Shown piece by piece: positions 9,544 through 20,342 of a DNA stretch of 64,000 nt; within the stretch, counting starts at the first letter, position 1; each line of letters opens with the position of its first letter. The notes beneath the pieces were generated by a model. It was not told where the DNA came from and searched no databases. It saw nothing but the letters and a program-made list of their open reading frames with translations. The stretch covers positions 1,063,001-1,127,000 of the forward strand of contig NADL03000462.1 of the NCBI GenBank assembly GCA_002205965.3, written 5' to 3'. The position numbers were made by a program, and so were the translations under genes. The stretch comes from Kappaphycus alvarezii. Its lineage: Eukaryota > Rhodophyta > Florideophyceae > Gigartinales > Solieriaceae.

Positions 9544-10948
9544 CAGAAAGGGTATGATGGAATCGTTCCCAAAGGTGGCGTCAAAGTTGTCAACCGTGTG
9601 TATCTCCCTAAAGACGCAAACTTTGTTGGTAATCGCTATGTGTTAACCATCAAAAACACCTACACACCTGAGGAACTTTATAAAGCTCTATAGGTACTAC
9701 TAGGACACCATGACAAACTACTACACCTTATCGCAAATGAATCCCCGATGTTTATGCGAATGTCACCGGGGATCATTTTTTCCCTAGCAATTATATTCTT
9801 TGAGTGTATTATCTAGCTCAGAGATGTCGAACAGGCCTTTATGCAATCGAAACCACTGACACGAAGTGTGTTCACCGAAGCACCCCGTGAGGCTAAGCTC
9901 TCAAAAGACGAAGTACTTCAGCTCATTCTACCTCACTAAGTTCTAGTCGAGTCAAGCTCATGATTCTTTGACACCTGCAACCCCGTTTTTGTCGATCTTT
10001 TGCAAATATCACCCTGCGCGTTCGATCCTTGCTTTCTTCTCAAGTCCAACAACTCTAGGCTTTCTGGTGTTACCATTCTAGCAACTGATGACTCTCTTAA
10101 CACCGGTAATACAGAGTACAAGTCTAGCGAAGAGGACGCTACGAGGTCATTCATCACAAAGAAGAAGGATGCATTCCCTATGCGTTTTAGGATTTCTTAT
10201 CGGGCGTGAGAACGACTCACTCTTTATTTCGCAGCCTCAACATATCGATAGGCTCTACGCTTCGGACCACAAGAACATCGATCGTGACGCATTCCGTTCT
10301 GTTCGTGGACAACTACTATTAATTTCATAGTCATCTAGGCCCGAAATTTCTTAAAAAGTTTCGCAACTTTGTCAGGTCAAGTACAACAATGTGAGGTCAG
10401 CTGATGTGAAGCTTCTGAATAACGTGGTGAAACACCTACAGGACATGAAGCACTTAAACTTACCATATGACCCCCTTGACCCGAAGACTTTGAAGCTCTA
10501 CGTCTTTGTCGATAGTGGCTACAACATGAACTAGGATCGCACTACACAGCTTGGCATGGTCATCTTTCTTGTTGATGACAGAAACAACTGCCACTTTCTA
10601 CACTGGGATTCCATGCTTGTTGGCGAAGTTTACGCTTTTTCTCACGGCTACGACTACGGTATTAGTGTCAAGATAATGTACCAGTCCCTAAAAATGAACA
10701 TACCGCTCTATGAATTAAGGGACTCCAAAAGCATCTTTGACACTGTTACTGCATCCAAGTGTCTACGTGAGCTACATCTGGTGAACGAAATTGCGGAAAT
10801 TCGAGGTGCTTATCGTGCTAATGAGATCACCAACACTGAGTGGGTTCTTTCCAAGCAGAATATTGCTGATAATTTCACCCTTCATGCTGGGAATGACATT
10901 TTCGCCAACACTATGCGTACTAGCCGTCTGGAATTCGTTATTGAGTAA
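9544..10948 (+). pseudogene. element A reverse transcriptase and RNase H, broken
   Basis: Several short frames spell a copia RT. VKVVNRVYLPKDANF and NRYVLTIKN are the RT start, DVEQAFMQSKPLTRSVF is the first catalytic Asp motif, and DPCFLLKS then VTILATDDSLN holds the second, with ATDD where YVDD is expected. RNase H is clearer: VFVDSGYNMN (followed by a TAG), LVGEVYAFSHGYD, LRDSKSIFDTV and WVLSKQNIADNFT up to the TAA at 10946-10948. At least four stops or frame changes occur, so no enzyme can be made. Confidence 0.78.
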
Positions 10949-10980
10949 TGGGTCTTCAAAGAAAAATAGAAAAAGACGAG

Positions 10981-11243
10981 TGTGACTGATATCATAGATT
11001 AGTCTTTACAACTACAAGCGCACACGTGTGCTCACCTGGCTGTAAGCGAGATAGAGATATTGCCACTATATCTACCCTCGCCGCTTGCCTGTTGTCGCTC
11101 TGCTTCTATTCGATCGATCCGGCTATCTTTATTATTATTATTATTCTTCTTCTTCTTCTCCTCTAGTAAGTAAAGTGTGGTTCTTGCCTCACTCAACACT
11201 AGGCACTGGCTCGCTACCTCCCCCCTCTCGTGAGATAATCACA
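10981..11243 (+). repeat. probable 3' LTR of element A
   Basis: It follows the RNase H stop and a purine-rich run (10960-10980). It begins TGTGACTGATATCA and ends GATAATCACA, giving TG...CA ends with the short inverted repeat TGTGA/TCACA. It contains a (TTA)n/(TTC)n microsatellite at about 11130-11160. No second copy is visible in the window, so the ends are inferred from the terminal signature alone. Confidence 0.5.
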
Positions 11244-11299
11244 AAGAAGAATAGCAGCGCGCCACCGACGTTGCTCGGTTGAGATATTCAGCCCTAATC

Positions 11300-13050
11300 A
11301 CTCCTTGCACAGAACAAATTTAGTTTCCCTCCATCTACTTCTCTACCTCCTACGCTATCTATCCGTAACGCGCGCTATTGAGTTAGAGTCTCGGTCGCAC
11401 AAAAGTGCAATGTTGGACAGCGTAGGCCGTAAAAATGACGGAAATTACAGATTCAACCGAAGTCAGGCCTTTCGACGTACGAAGGAAGGGAAAAGATGTA
11501 TCCATATGAATTTTTCGTCAGTTATCCACAAGCGCAGAGGCTGCATGGCCTGCTGCCTCCGAAAATGGGCAAAAAATGTGAGTTGATCGTTTTACAATCC
11601 AAAACCTTTTTCCACGACTAAGATGACTTAGCAAGTGGATTCTGTGACTTGTTCTAGAAAGCCAGATAATAGGACTACGAAATCGCTCCTTTCATTTCCA
11701 TTGGACAGTTTGTACACAAAAATTAAGAATGGCTGTTACCAGGATATTATTGAAGGTGTGAGCTTTAAACTAACACGTTATTGCGCATTTCCATCCACAC
11801 TTCCTTTCGTTTTAGAGTACAGAATGTGCAAAGCATGCTTGCAGAATTTTCGAGGTAATGGGCTGTTGTGCTTGAAATACAATAGGGTTCAATGTGCGTC
11901 AAAAAGATATTTTATCCAAGGAAAAGATTTTCATTTTTTCATCAACAAAAGATAAGTCTTGCAATGCGGATATGTGTGTTCAAGCTAGAACATACTTAAT
12001 TGACTGTTGCCCTCAACACTGTGCAGCATGGAATTCGAATTTCTTCTGATCATTATACTATCCCAACATTTACTATTCCTGTTCTTGAAGCAAAAATACA
12101 TATTAAAAGTGAGAGATGTCAGAAAAACCTGATCGAAAAGCTGTCCATTGTGTGGCTCTGGTATTTATTTCTTTATTCCTCCGTCTTCAGCAGTATAACA
12201 AATGAGATCCATCATACAGGGAGCAAGTGCTCGCTACCGAGTGGACTGAGTGAAAATTGTTTTGATTTCAGCAGAGGCCAATGCTATTACTGAAATCTCA
12301 ATATCTCTTTTGCCAAACCTGAGACTGTTCCGTTTAAGAAACGCTATACCACTAGGAAAGGAAAAAACATTCTTCATCTGCCTCTGCAAGCAGACGTAAT
12401 TCAAAAAAGGCCAGAATAAATGGGTTGTGAAGACTTTGATGTTCACTGTCCTTTCTTTTTAACGGTGAAACATGCCATGGATTCCGTTGAACGCGCTAAA
12501 CCAATAATTCATCAGCGCTTCTAAAATTGAAGTTTGACTGCATATTAACGTGTTAACTTCAGCCCAACATACCACTGAGAGTTTTCTCAGAAAGGAAAGC
12601 AGATCATGACTTAGTATTTATCAGAAGAATTGACGGAGTATGAAGCAGTCGGAGCATCGCCGGATAATTTTCAGTATCGATAATTTCTACTTGAGATGTC
12701 TCTCTATTAAATCTCTGTCATTTTTTGACGAAGCCTCTGGAAATTATGCCCGCCTTCACCAAGAGCTCCAAAAGAAGACGTGAATTACCGATTATTTTAT
12801 CGGCACAGCCACCTACTTCTGACTACTGCTTGAAAATTCTGACGGTACTGTGTACAGTAATCGTATAATGTTGCTTTGGTGCTTTGTGTCGCACTCAAGG
12901 ATAGCAAAAGCTGTGAATTGTTTTCTGCTGCGTTATTTCTCTACTCTAACATTCTTCACCCCGTACTTGGCAAACGGTCTCGCATCAGGGTCATCCAAGA
13001 ATACGAATGCACTACGCTTTTAAGCTGGGCACTCAAAGATAGGCTCTCGG
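11300..13050. other. gene-poor AT-rich stretch
   Basis: There are only short frames of 60-106 codons on both strands, none with a motif I recognise. The longest (11635-11955 plus) is Cys/Lys-rich and could be a decayed fragment. I see no RNA gene and no clear transposon ends. Confidence 0.4.
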
Positions 13051-13114
13051 ACTTAATGGGTACATGCGTGGAGTTTTTGGTCAGCCACAGCTTGCGATGC
13101 ACTGTCGGTGCTTC

Positions 13115-13345
13115 AAGTTGTACTCGCGCAGGTGCTCGAGTAGGCGTGCCTGTATGAGTATAATCGGAGGTAATCCTGCAGGTGCACGAGTACAAGTCGG
13201 AAATGAAGCACAACAGGGGTTGTGCTTCGCGGAGGTTGGAGTCGAAAGCAGTCCTGCAGGTGCACAACTACAGTTCGGTGGTGAAGTAGTTGTGCTTCGC
13301 GAGGTTCGGTGTCGGTGGTAGTCGTGCAGGTGCACGAGTACTGAT
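13115..13345 (+). repeat. imperfect tandem repeat, ~75-bp unit
   Basis: The core CCTGCAGGTGCAC recurs at about 13173 and 13252, as CGTGCAGGTGCAC at 13323, and in a weaker form (GCGCAGGTGCTCGAG) at about 13126. Between cores is a second shared block, TTGTGCTTCGCGGAGGTT or TTGTGCTTCGCGAGGTTC. This gives roughly three and a half units of 71-79 bp. On the minus strand the unit would encode a repeated VHLQD, but no long gene supports that reading. Confidence 0.75.
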
Positions 13346-13359
13346 CGGAAACCGAGAGT

Positions 13360-16190
13360 TTCCAACTGAAACTAGAAGGTTCCGACGTAGAGTCCGTCGG
13401 CGGTGATCGTCTTCTTCGCCAAAACGGAGCGAAGGAGGAAAGGGAGCTTACCTTGACGATGTGAGTGAGTGTACGTAAAAATTCGAAGTATCTGCCTGAC
13501 TCGGGAGAGTTGGACAGCCGGTTTAATTGATTTGGTAAATTTGCAAATGGCACAATACGAAATAAAAACATAGTACAATTCTAAAATAAAACAATGTGAC
13601 ATTACGATTTGCGATGTAGGATGACAAGTAGTCGATCAGGAGCCAGCGTGCCAGAAGTTGGAACCACTGCACACAACGGCTCCCGTTGGGTTTGCTTCCC
13701 GCTCGTTCATTTCGTCTTCTAAATCCTCCCTCATGCAGCAGAAGTAAATGAGGGCTACGAAATTATGGAATGCTAAGAAGTGCGACTGCATGATAAAATT
13801 AAATCCAGCACGAAGTTGCAGGGCTTCCTCAATTTGTTCCAAAGTACCGTACCTTCGATTTACTGTAATCAAAAGTCCATGAAAGCTCTGCTTCCCTCTA
13901 AAATATACCAGAGTATACAACAGGTAGTAAATGTTTTCAAATTTTATTAAACCCATCGATAGAATCGCGCTGCAACTGTTATGCGAAATAAAGCATCTGC
14001 TACATCATCGCCTGTGTAAAATTCAAAATAAACTTCTTTTTTACTCTTCAAGTGGTTTTATCGACCTAGTAGCATACAAATCATCGTCTAAAGTTGCAAA
14101 GTTATGTACAAGGATTTAAAAACTCTTTCAATTCATGCGCAAAGTGGCTTCTTCAAACTCTGCAATACACTTAATCTTATCCCGCCGCGACCTACCTTGA
14201 GCTTCTTCACTCACCCCGCGACTTGTGGAAGTGATTACAGTACCTCCTCCCGACTTGAAGCTTACGATCTCTCTACACCATGATCTTAGAACTCACCACA
14301 TACATTGTTGAGACCTCCATCTGCCGTAACGCGAACCATTGGATATAAGATACGGGAGTTGCGAGACGATAACGGATGCGGATTTATATTTGAGTAACGA
14401 AGTGCCAGATTGACGAAGTTGAAGCCTCATATGTAAGCTAGGCCCTTTTCTAAAGGAAATGCACTTTTCTAGTGCTAGATCAATTGAATAAAACGGTATA
14501 ATAGTATCAAATACTCTTTATTCCTCCTTGCGGCGCAGCTAAGTGAGCAACTGTGAATTTTTTTCCAATTCTATTTCTATTCAATACGTACTTTAGTGCG
14601 AAGTGGCCACAGTACGTTTTTCGTCTGCGATGTACATATATGGTCGTCGTACTGGTAGTACAGTTGATATAGTCTGCTGTATCTACTGCTTTATGACCGC
14701 GGGATTTCAATGTAAGGCAGCTCTCGCCACCCTATCAGAAAGACTTGGAAAAGTAAATAAAGGTCCATATGAATATTTTCCACCTGCACGTTAACCTACA
14801 ATTTGAGGCAAACGGTCGACTGAAATAGTCAAATATATGACTTCAATAGAATTATGCGGTACTTCTATAACCGGTGATTTTGCCATCCATATCACTCTTC
14901 TCCCTGACACAACGTTCTTCCTCAGAAACTTCGTGATCATTAATTGGCGTACTAGTTAGTCCTTGTTAGCAAGCACGATGACATGGAATCGCGAAACTGC
15001 GCAACTACAGAACTTTTCAACCTGTACGATCACAAGGTTTTGCTAGTATGCTCGACAGCACGGCTTTGCGTGCGCAATTGCTAACCATTCCAAGCTCAGA
15101 ACTCACGCCTCTTGCGTATTATAGCTGAATTTTCACTGTACCTCAATTTTTTTCGGAGATAAACGGCTGCAATGAACTCCAATTCTCAAGCCGGAAGAGC
15201 ACTGCTGCAAGCTACTCCAATTCTCTGCGTACTCTGTACAAATGATCGTTTCATAGAATCTCCCCATCTCTGCAAGCTCTGCATGCGCTCTACACACTCT
15301 GAATTTTCTGCATGTGCAACCTCATTGTTTTTTATATGGTCAGCGGATTGCACCTTTGCCCAACGCATTTCATGCTGATGAATTCTCCTCATTAGCTTAC
15401 TGAATTAACTACTTCCTCAGTGCTTTGCATATTTTGTATCAAATGCTTATGCTCTGCAATAGACTGGTCTTCTCATGTCGTTTCACGTTCGTCTCTGCTC
15501 ATTTGAGGACTACAGTCCGTGGAACTGATGTGATTTTATAGCCTGGGGTCAAAATTGATCCAGAAGGTAGGTGCACATATGACCCTAATCTGCTCATTCT
15601 TTGCTCAGGCTCTGCTCATGCTCTGCTCTGCACATGATTTGCTCATACTGCCAGTAGTTGCATCCTTCGAACTCTATCAATTTCTTCATCCACTGTAAAC
15701 ATACGCATATCCCCTAGTCTTGAGTAGTACTTACACAAGACTTTAGCAGGGACGATATTGATATCATCGTTGCACTAACAAGCTCAACATGCATCTCGTG
15801 GACGTTCGTCGTACCAACAACGCTCCACATGAATCTTGAATTTCTCTGAAATATTTGCCGTCCGCCAAAAGATCAGCTGTAGACAGTAGCGAATCTATAC
15901 AAAAGATTTACGAAATTAGAGAAATTTAAGAATGAGGGTTCGCTCGGAAAAGCACGGGAATTTATACACTCGGTTTGCTATAAATTAATGGAAGTATCAA
16001 CTAACAGCATGATTTCGAATATACACGTGAGATATTTAATGAGTATCTTTTTTGAATTATTTTAAAAGGGATACATTGAAATTGGTATGCATTTATTCGC
16101 TCATAAAGGGTAATTGTATGTTTTACAATCTTTCATATAATTGTTTCGAATTTATAAAAAAAAAGTACAATAAATAAGTACAATGGAATA
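13360..16190. other. gene-poor AT-rich stretch
   Basis: No recognisable gene. A minus-strand frame at 13636-13956 (106 codons) has a coding-like composition, with a charged segment REDLEDEMNEREANP, but matches nothing I know. At 15580-15655 the word TGCTCA/CTGCTC recurs in a degenerate run. I see no tRNA or rRNA. Confidence 0.35.
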
Positions 16191-16269
16191 CAGTAATAAT
16201 TTTCGGTCAATTTCAGTTGGTGTCCGTAAATTCTTTTGCGATGCCACGACTTGAACTCCAATATTTATG

Positions 16270-17110
16270 TCTGTATCTTTTCTATTTTTATGTTCTCATA
16301 ATTAGTCTAACTTCCTTATTTGATTTATTTTCTTGCAAATCTCTAGGAATAGCTTATTTCCCCGATGAAATCAAGAATATCTTTGTCCCTCAGCTTTTTA
16401 ATATATTTCCTATAATCACGATTTGCAAAAATACAGATATTGAATATATCATATATTCTAGAAATAATGCGTGTGTTTTGTGCACTTATTCTAGAAATTG
16501 TTGTACGCAAATTCTAATCCTGTTAAATAATTTGACCAATCGGCTTGATAATATAAATCGCACGATTTCTTCAGAAGGTATAACTTCTCTTTCAGATTAA
16601 CCATCAGTTTCCGGATGAACCACAGCTGCTATGTATTAAGCTTCACATTAAATAATTTCATTACTTGCTACTGGAAATTAATGGTAAATCTTTTTTCTAC
16701 CTGAATCTGTTTTTCGCGGTAATCCATAACCTCTATATATTTCCTCGCAGAATATTTCAGCAGTATCTTTTGCAGAATGATTTCCAAACGAATTATTCGT
16801 GTACGCTCGGATGATTTATCAGCTACTACAAATATAGAAGTTTCTTTTTCCTTTATTTGCGGGACAATCAATAGAAATTTCATGGTTTTTCTTCGTATTT
16901 ATTTCTCTGGGGTGTAAATCGGTGCAAAAATTTCAAATTTCTTAGGTTCGACCTTTGTGAATGTTGAAATTCTTTGCAAGTGTTGAAAACGCATCACTCT
17001 CACTTTTCATTCTTGGCGTAGAGTATACTCTCTTTCTTAAGGATATTTTATCTACAAGCACTTATGAGCACCATATACCGACTCGTTATGATCATCAAGT
17101 TTTTAATTTT
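16270..17110 (-). pseudogene. gypsy integrase remnant
   Basis: The minus strand gives ETSIFVVADKSSERTRII (about 16860-16800), matching the strand after the first catalytic Asp in gypsy integrases (xSIFVVVDRxSK). After a frame change comes AKDTAEIFCEEIYRGYGLP (about 16790-16720), matching the TAxxFxxxVxxxHGLP helix before the second Asp. Further on, WSNYLTGLEFAYNN (about 16540-16500) matches the WxxxLPxAEFAYN block near the core end. The intervening bases hold stops. Three blocks in correct order and spacing make the assignment good despite decay. Confidence 0.68.
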
Positions 17111-17309
17111 GATTTTCCTTCATGCATGCATGTTTTGGTTTGAAGATACAGTCTCTTTCTTTGTCTTTTGTATTAAAACTTCGTATTTATGAAATTATTT
17201 TTGAAAATTAATCTTCGAAATATTCTTTCTCTAGTTTGTTTAAAGTTTCTTGACCGACTCTACCAACTGCTAAATTCATAAATATACAAATAATACCTGA
17301 AGATGTATT

Positions 17310-18620
17310 TTAAATTTCGTTCTGCTTCCTTGACAAGACACTACCAACAATATTCTCCTTCCCTTTCATGTATTGACCTTCGAAGTCAAGTATTTGTATA
17401 AACACAACGCATCTGGCCAGTCTACGAGATAAGTTTTTCGGAGTATCCAAATATTTCAATGGATGATGATCAGACTTAACTGTAAACTTTGGACCATGAG
17501 ATCATCATCTCTATGTATTTAAGATGTGAACAACCGCAAGCAGTCTAATTTATTGGACACTTAATTTTTTCTGTCTCGTTTAGTTAACGAGATTACAAAG
17601 AAAATGGTCAGATACAATTATGAACAATTTGTGCTAAAATGATCCGAAGCCTATTTAAGGGGTATCCATGGTGATTTAGTAGGGCAGTTTTGGATCTTCA
17701 CATGTCAAAATAGGTGTTTCGGTATATTTTTAATGACATTATTGAAATCATTTTGAAATTCTAACGTCAATTCAAATATCACCCTCTTTTTTATACATAT
17801 TTTGGTGTTTTTCGCAAAATCCTTCGCGAAAATTTGAAAATAACTACAAGGTACAAGAAAACTTTGAACTTCAATTAAAAAAGGTGGCGTTTCTCAATCT
17901 TAAATCGCTCAAAGTTCCATCAAACCAACTTATATTCCATCTTTTCTAATAATATTTTCGAGAGCGAAATGAGATAATGAGCTCTCTCTCTCTCTTATCT
18001 CTCAAACTATCATTCCTCGTCTTACTTTTGATATAAAATTTTTCGAGTTATACTATAACAAACTTGTCCACAGAAAGACCAAAGATAAAGTTCAATATGT
18101 CCGAAAACGTCCTATATGTCCTGATATTCCAAATGATGTAAACAAGTATTCTGACTATTCATGTCTTGTTCTGTTCTGAATTTTGAATTTTTTTGCATTC
18201 CTCAATAATTATTGCTTGATAACATTTTGGTCATAGATTGATATAACATAAGTTTCCCGGCCTATTTGATCTCTTACTTCATCAATTTTTAGAAGTGGTA
18301 CTTGATTTTGATTGACTGCTCATTCAATGTAAGATAGAGTACGCAACACTCAATCCTACATCTCTACTAGGAGTGAACAATACAGAGCTTCTTCTAGGAC
18401 CAGTGCTTGAGAGACCAAAATTAGTAAATTTTTCTATGAAGCTATCAATTTGGTTTTCATTTCGGCAAATTCAAGTTGAGATAACTTATAAACAGCCTTA
18501 TCTTATATTGAAAGTATTTCTGTAGTTATACTTTCATTTCAACCACTCTTTATGATGATTAAGCTTTTGGTAATTCTTCAGAGAAAACATCCCTATATTA
18601 TTCTAGAATGAGTGGCAAAT
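17310..18620 (-). pseudogene. gypsy reverse transcriptase and RNase H remnant
   Basis: On the minus strand DVFSEELPKA (about 18592-18563) is the classic YPDVFPEELP start of gypsy RT. YKLSQLEFAEMKTKL (about 18500-18455) matches YRLSPxELxExKxQL. KIDEVRDQIG (about 18290-18260) matches RIDELLDQLGG. After a poorly preserved palm comes RNase H: LLAVVH near 17545, FTVKSDHHPLKYL near 17490-17450, LSRRLARCVVFIQ, then KGKENIVGSVLSRK (about 17360-17320), which match FTVxTDHxPLKYL, LSxRLARWxLxLQ and PGKENVVADALSR. Several stops interrupt it. Confidence 0.78.
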
Positions 18621-18765
18621 CCTAGCCCTCACCATATTCTCTCCTTGACTAGTACATATATTCATTACTTTTATCAAACATTTTCCTCCATCGTTGAGAT
18701 TTTTTCTCTCTCTTTGTTTTAGTATCACTTGATATTAAATTTTCGTTTTTGCGAGCATCCCAACA

Positions 18766-19225
18766 AGGTCTCGAGCCAGAGCTTTCAACCCACTCACAAG
18801 CCTCAACGCAGCTCACGCAGAGAAGCAGCGGAAATACCAAGGGTTCCTTGCTGAGCTGCCTGGGAGAAACAGGCTGGTTCCTGTCCCCATCTCAACGCTT
18901 GGAGGATGGCATCCGGCGGCGTTCTCCGTCGTCAAGGAACTCGCGAGAACCGTTGCCACCCGCGCAATGGAACGGTTTTCGAAGGTTAGAGCCATTCTTT
19001 TACAGCGGCACTCCGCTTTGACAGTAACCTCCAATGCCGCTTGTTTGCTGGCTGGCCTCCCTTCCACCTTCTGGTAGATTGGAGTGCCATCCACAGCTTT
19101 CGACGCATCGTACGGTTTCGCAATTGGCTTGACAATGATACGATATCTACGCTTTGGTACAAATTTACTGGATACCAACCCACATATCCACCACAGTAAA
19201 TTAACCCCCCATTTACACAGGTCTC
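18766..19225 (+). mobile_element. short LINE 3'-end unit, copy 1, with target duplication
   Basis: The unit lies between two copies of AGGTCTC (18766-18772 and 19219-19225), a 7-bp target-site duplication. The plus-strand frame reads KYQGFLAELPGRNRLVPV, STLGGWHPAAFSVVKELA and further to LLAGLPSTFW, then a stop near 19077. The AExxKYxxxLxE and GGWHPxA pattern is the C-terminal end of the same LINE-type protein family seen at 1-1400 and 33.5 kb. About 135 bp of 3' untranslated sequence follows, ending AACCCCCCAT. It is about 97% identical to 39311-39768 (about a dozen differences by eye). It sits inside the decayed gypsy element. Confidence 0.78.
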
Positions 19226-20108
19226 TACCTGATAACAGTTATTTGAGCTGGTAATTTCCATGCTTACGAGAATCTGCGTCCAGTGGTATCTTTTCTCCCT
19301 GCAATAGAGTAAAGTACTATGTAACTCCAAGAAGATACCTGGATTGAACTGAGATATCCACAATTTTCCCAGGATTTAATAATTAGAGTTCTACCCAATA
19401 GTCTGAAGCTCCTCTTTTTCTATTCAAAAACCATGAACCCTCGCAGTTTTCTACACATTTACAAGAGTATCGTCCCAATTCTCGGCGCTAACGTCTGATT
19501 TCTCTTTTTGTACTTCCATATTTTTTGCTAAGCGTTTGATTTAATTACTACTTCAACATAGCTGCCATTAAAGATTACGCTCAAGCAATTATATTTCCTA
19601 GTATCCCATTCTCTACTGAATATCATTACAGGGCTCTTTCCTTCTTTTTTCTATGTTAATGAATCGTCAAGCACATACGTGTATTCCCTTTACTTTGTCT
19701 TTCCTTTTTAGTATTTATTGATATTTCTACGAATTCTTTTGCTTCTTTCCACGCCATTTCTCCTTCAATATATGTTTTAATGAGTTTTCTTGGCCGATTA
19801 TCTAAATTCATAGCCATGTATCCAATTTGCACATAATGATTTCGTGCGATGCACTAATCTGGTCTCAGTTCACCGCCTACGTTCTGCTGTCGATAGTGAT
19901 ACAAATCGTTTCCAGTAACGTGAACTATTATTCTGCAGAAAATAATTTTATCTCCGTGTATTCCCTATTTGGTGTTACAGGATCTGAGATAAAAAAATAT
20001 ATATTTTTGTCATTTGTTTTGTATTCCGATAGTTGTCAGTTCACTTGTAATGTTGTATAATATGCTTATCTTCAATGATAATATTTTTTTGGACACATTG
20101 AAACTCCA

Positions 20109-20342
20109 TTAGAGGGCCTTTGTGAACTCATTGAGTAGGAGGGGAATGTCTGTTGATCGGTTTGCATGGTTCGAATCTGTAGTGGCTATTTCAGGTATTC
20201 TTTGTTCCAGTCTAAGACTTAAATATTTTATTGAGCTTAGATAGAAGTATTTTCTTGCTGGAAAGAAATATTTTAATCTTTGCAACCATCTTCTCGAAAT
20301 AAACTCCATCGAACGTTTTAGTTTTATGATCAATTGTATCAA
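20109..20342 (-). pseudogene. gypsy gag fragment
   Basis: 77 codons on the minus strand: RRWLQRLKYFFPARKYF, then IKYLSLRLEQRIPEI, then PLLLNEFTKAL. This follows the retrotransposon gag (Pfam Retrotrans_gag) pattern WLxxxExxF, KxxxAxxxLxGxAxxW, W-x-x-F-x-x-x-F. It lies upstream of the gypsy RT on the same strand, which is the right order. The frame is short, and the tryptophan expected after the second helix is missing. Confidence 0.55.

Larger units (their letters stand above)
1451..11243 (+). mobile_element. Ty1/copia LTR retrotransposon A, degenerate, split by element B
   Basis: The domain order gag, CCHC zinc knuckle, protease, integrase, RT, RNase H is that of copia (Pseudoviridae-type) elements. 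The left half ends at 3509 inside the integrase HHCC region (HRNLDH motif). The right half resumes at 8524 with the matching CX2C (QCKGCQ), so the 5014-bp element B was inserted there. A 3' LTR-like segment (10981-11243) starts TGTGA and ends TCACA. No matching 5' LTR is visible before gag (1341-1450 is unrelated), so the element is 5'-truncated. Numerous stops and at least one frameshift (about 2150) make it non-functional. It is older than B, because B sits within it and has fewer lesions. Confidence 0.85.

Noticed and set aside
15580..15655. Run of TGCTCA/CTGCTC words, considered as a CRISPR-like or regulatory repeat
   Set aside because: Spacing is irregular and the words are degenerate simple sequence; no spacers of constant length.
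17990..18005. (CT)n run, considered as a polypyrimidine tract of an intron
   Set aside because: It lies within a decayed gypsy RT on the other strand and no splice sites with coding exons surround it.
18749..19363. Minus-strand frames of 121-125 codons over the LINE-derived unit (also at 39385-39911)
   Set aside because: They are the antisense of a recognisable LINE C-terminal frame; their conservation between copies follows from the repeat.
20160..20185. GGTTCGAATCT resembling a tRNA T-loop
   Set aside because: No D-arm, anticodon arm or acceptor pairing around it; it lies in the gypsy gag remnant.
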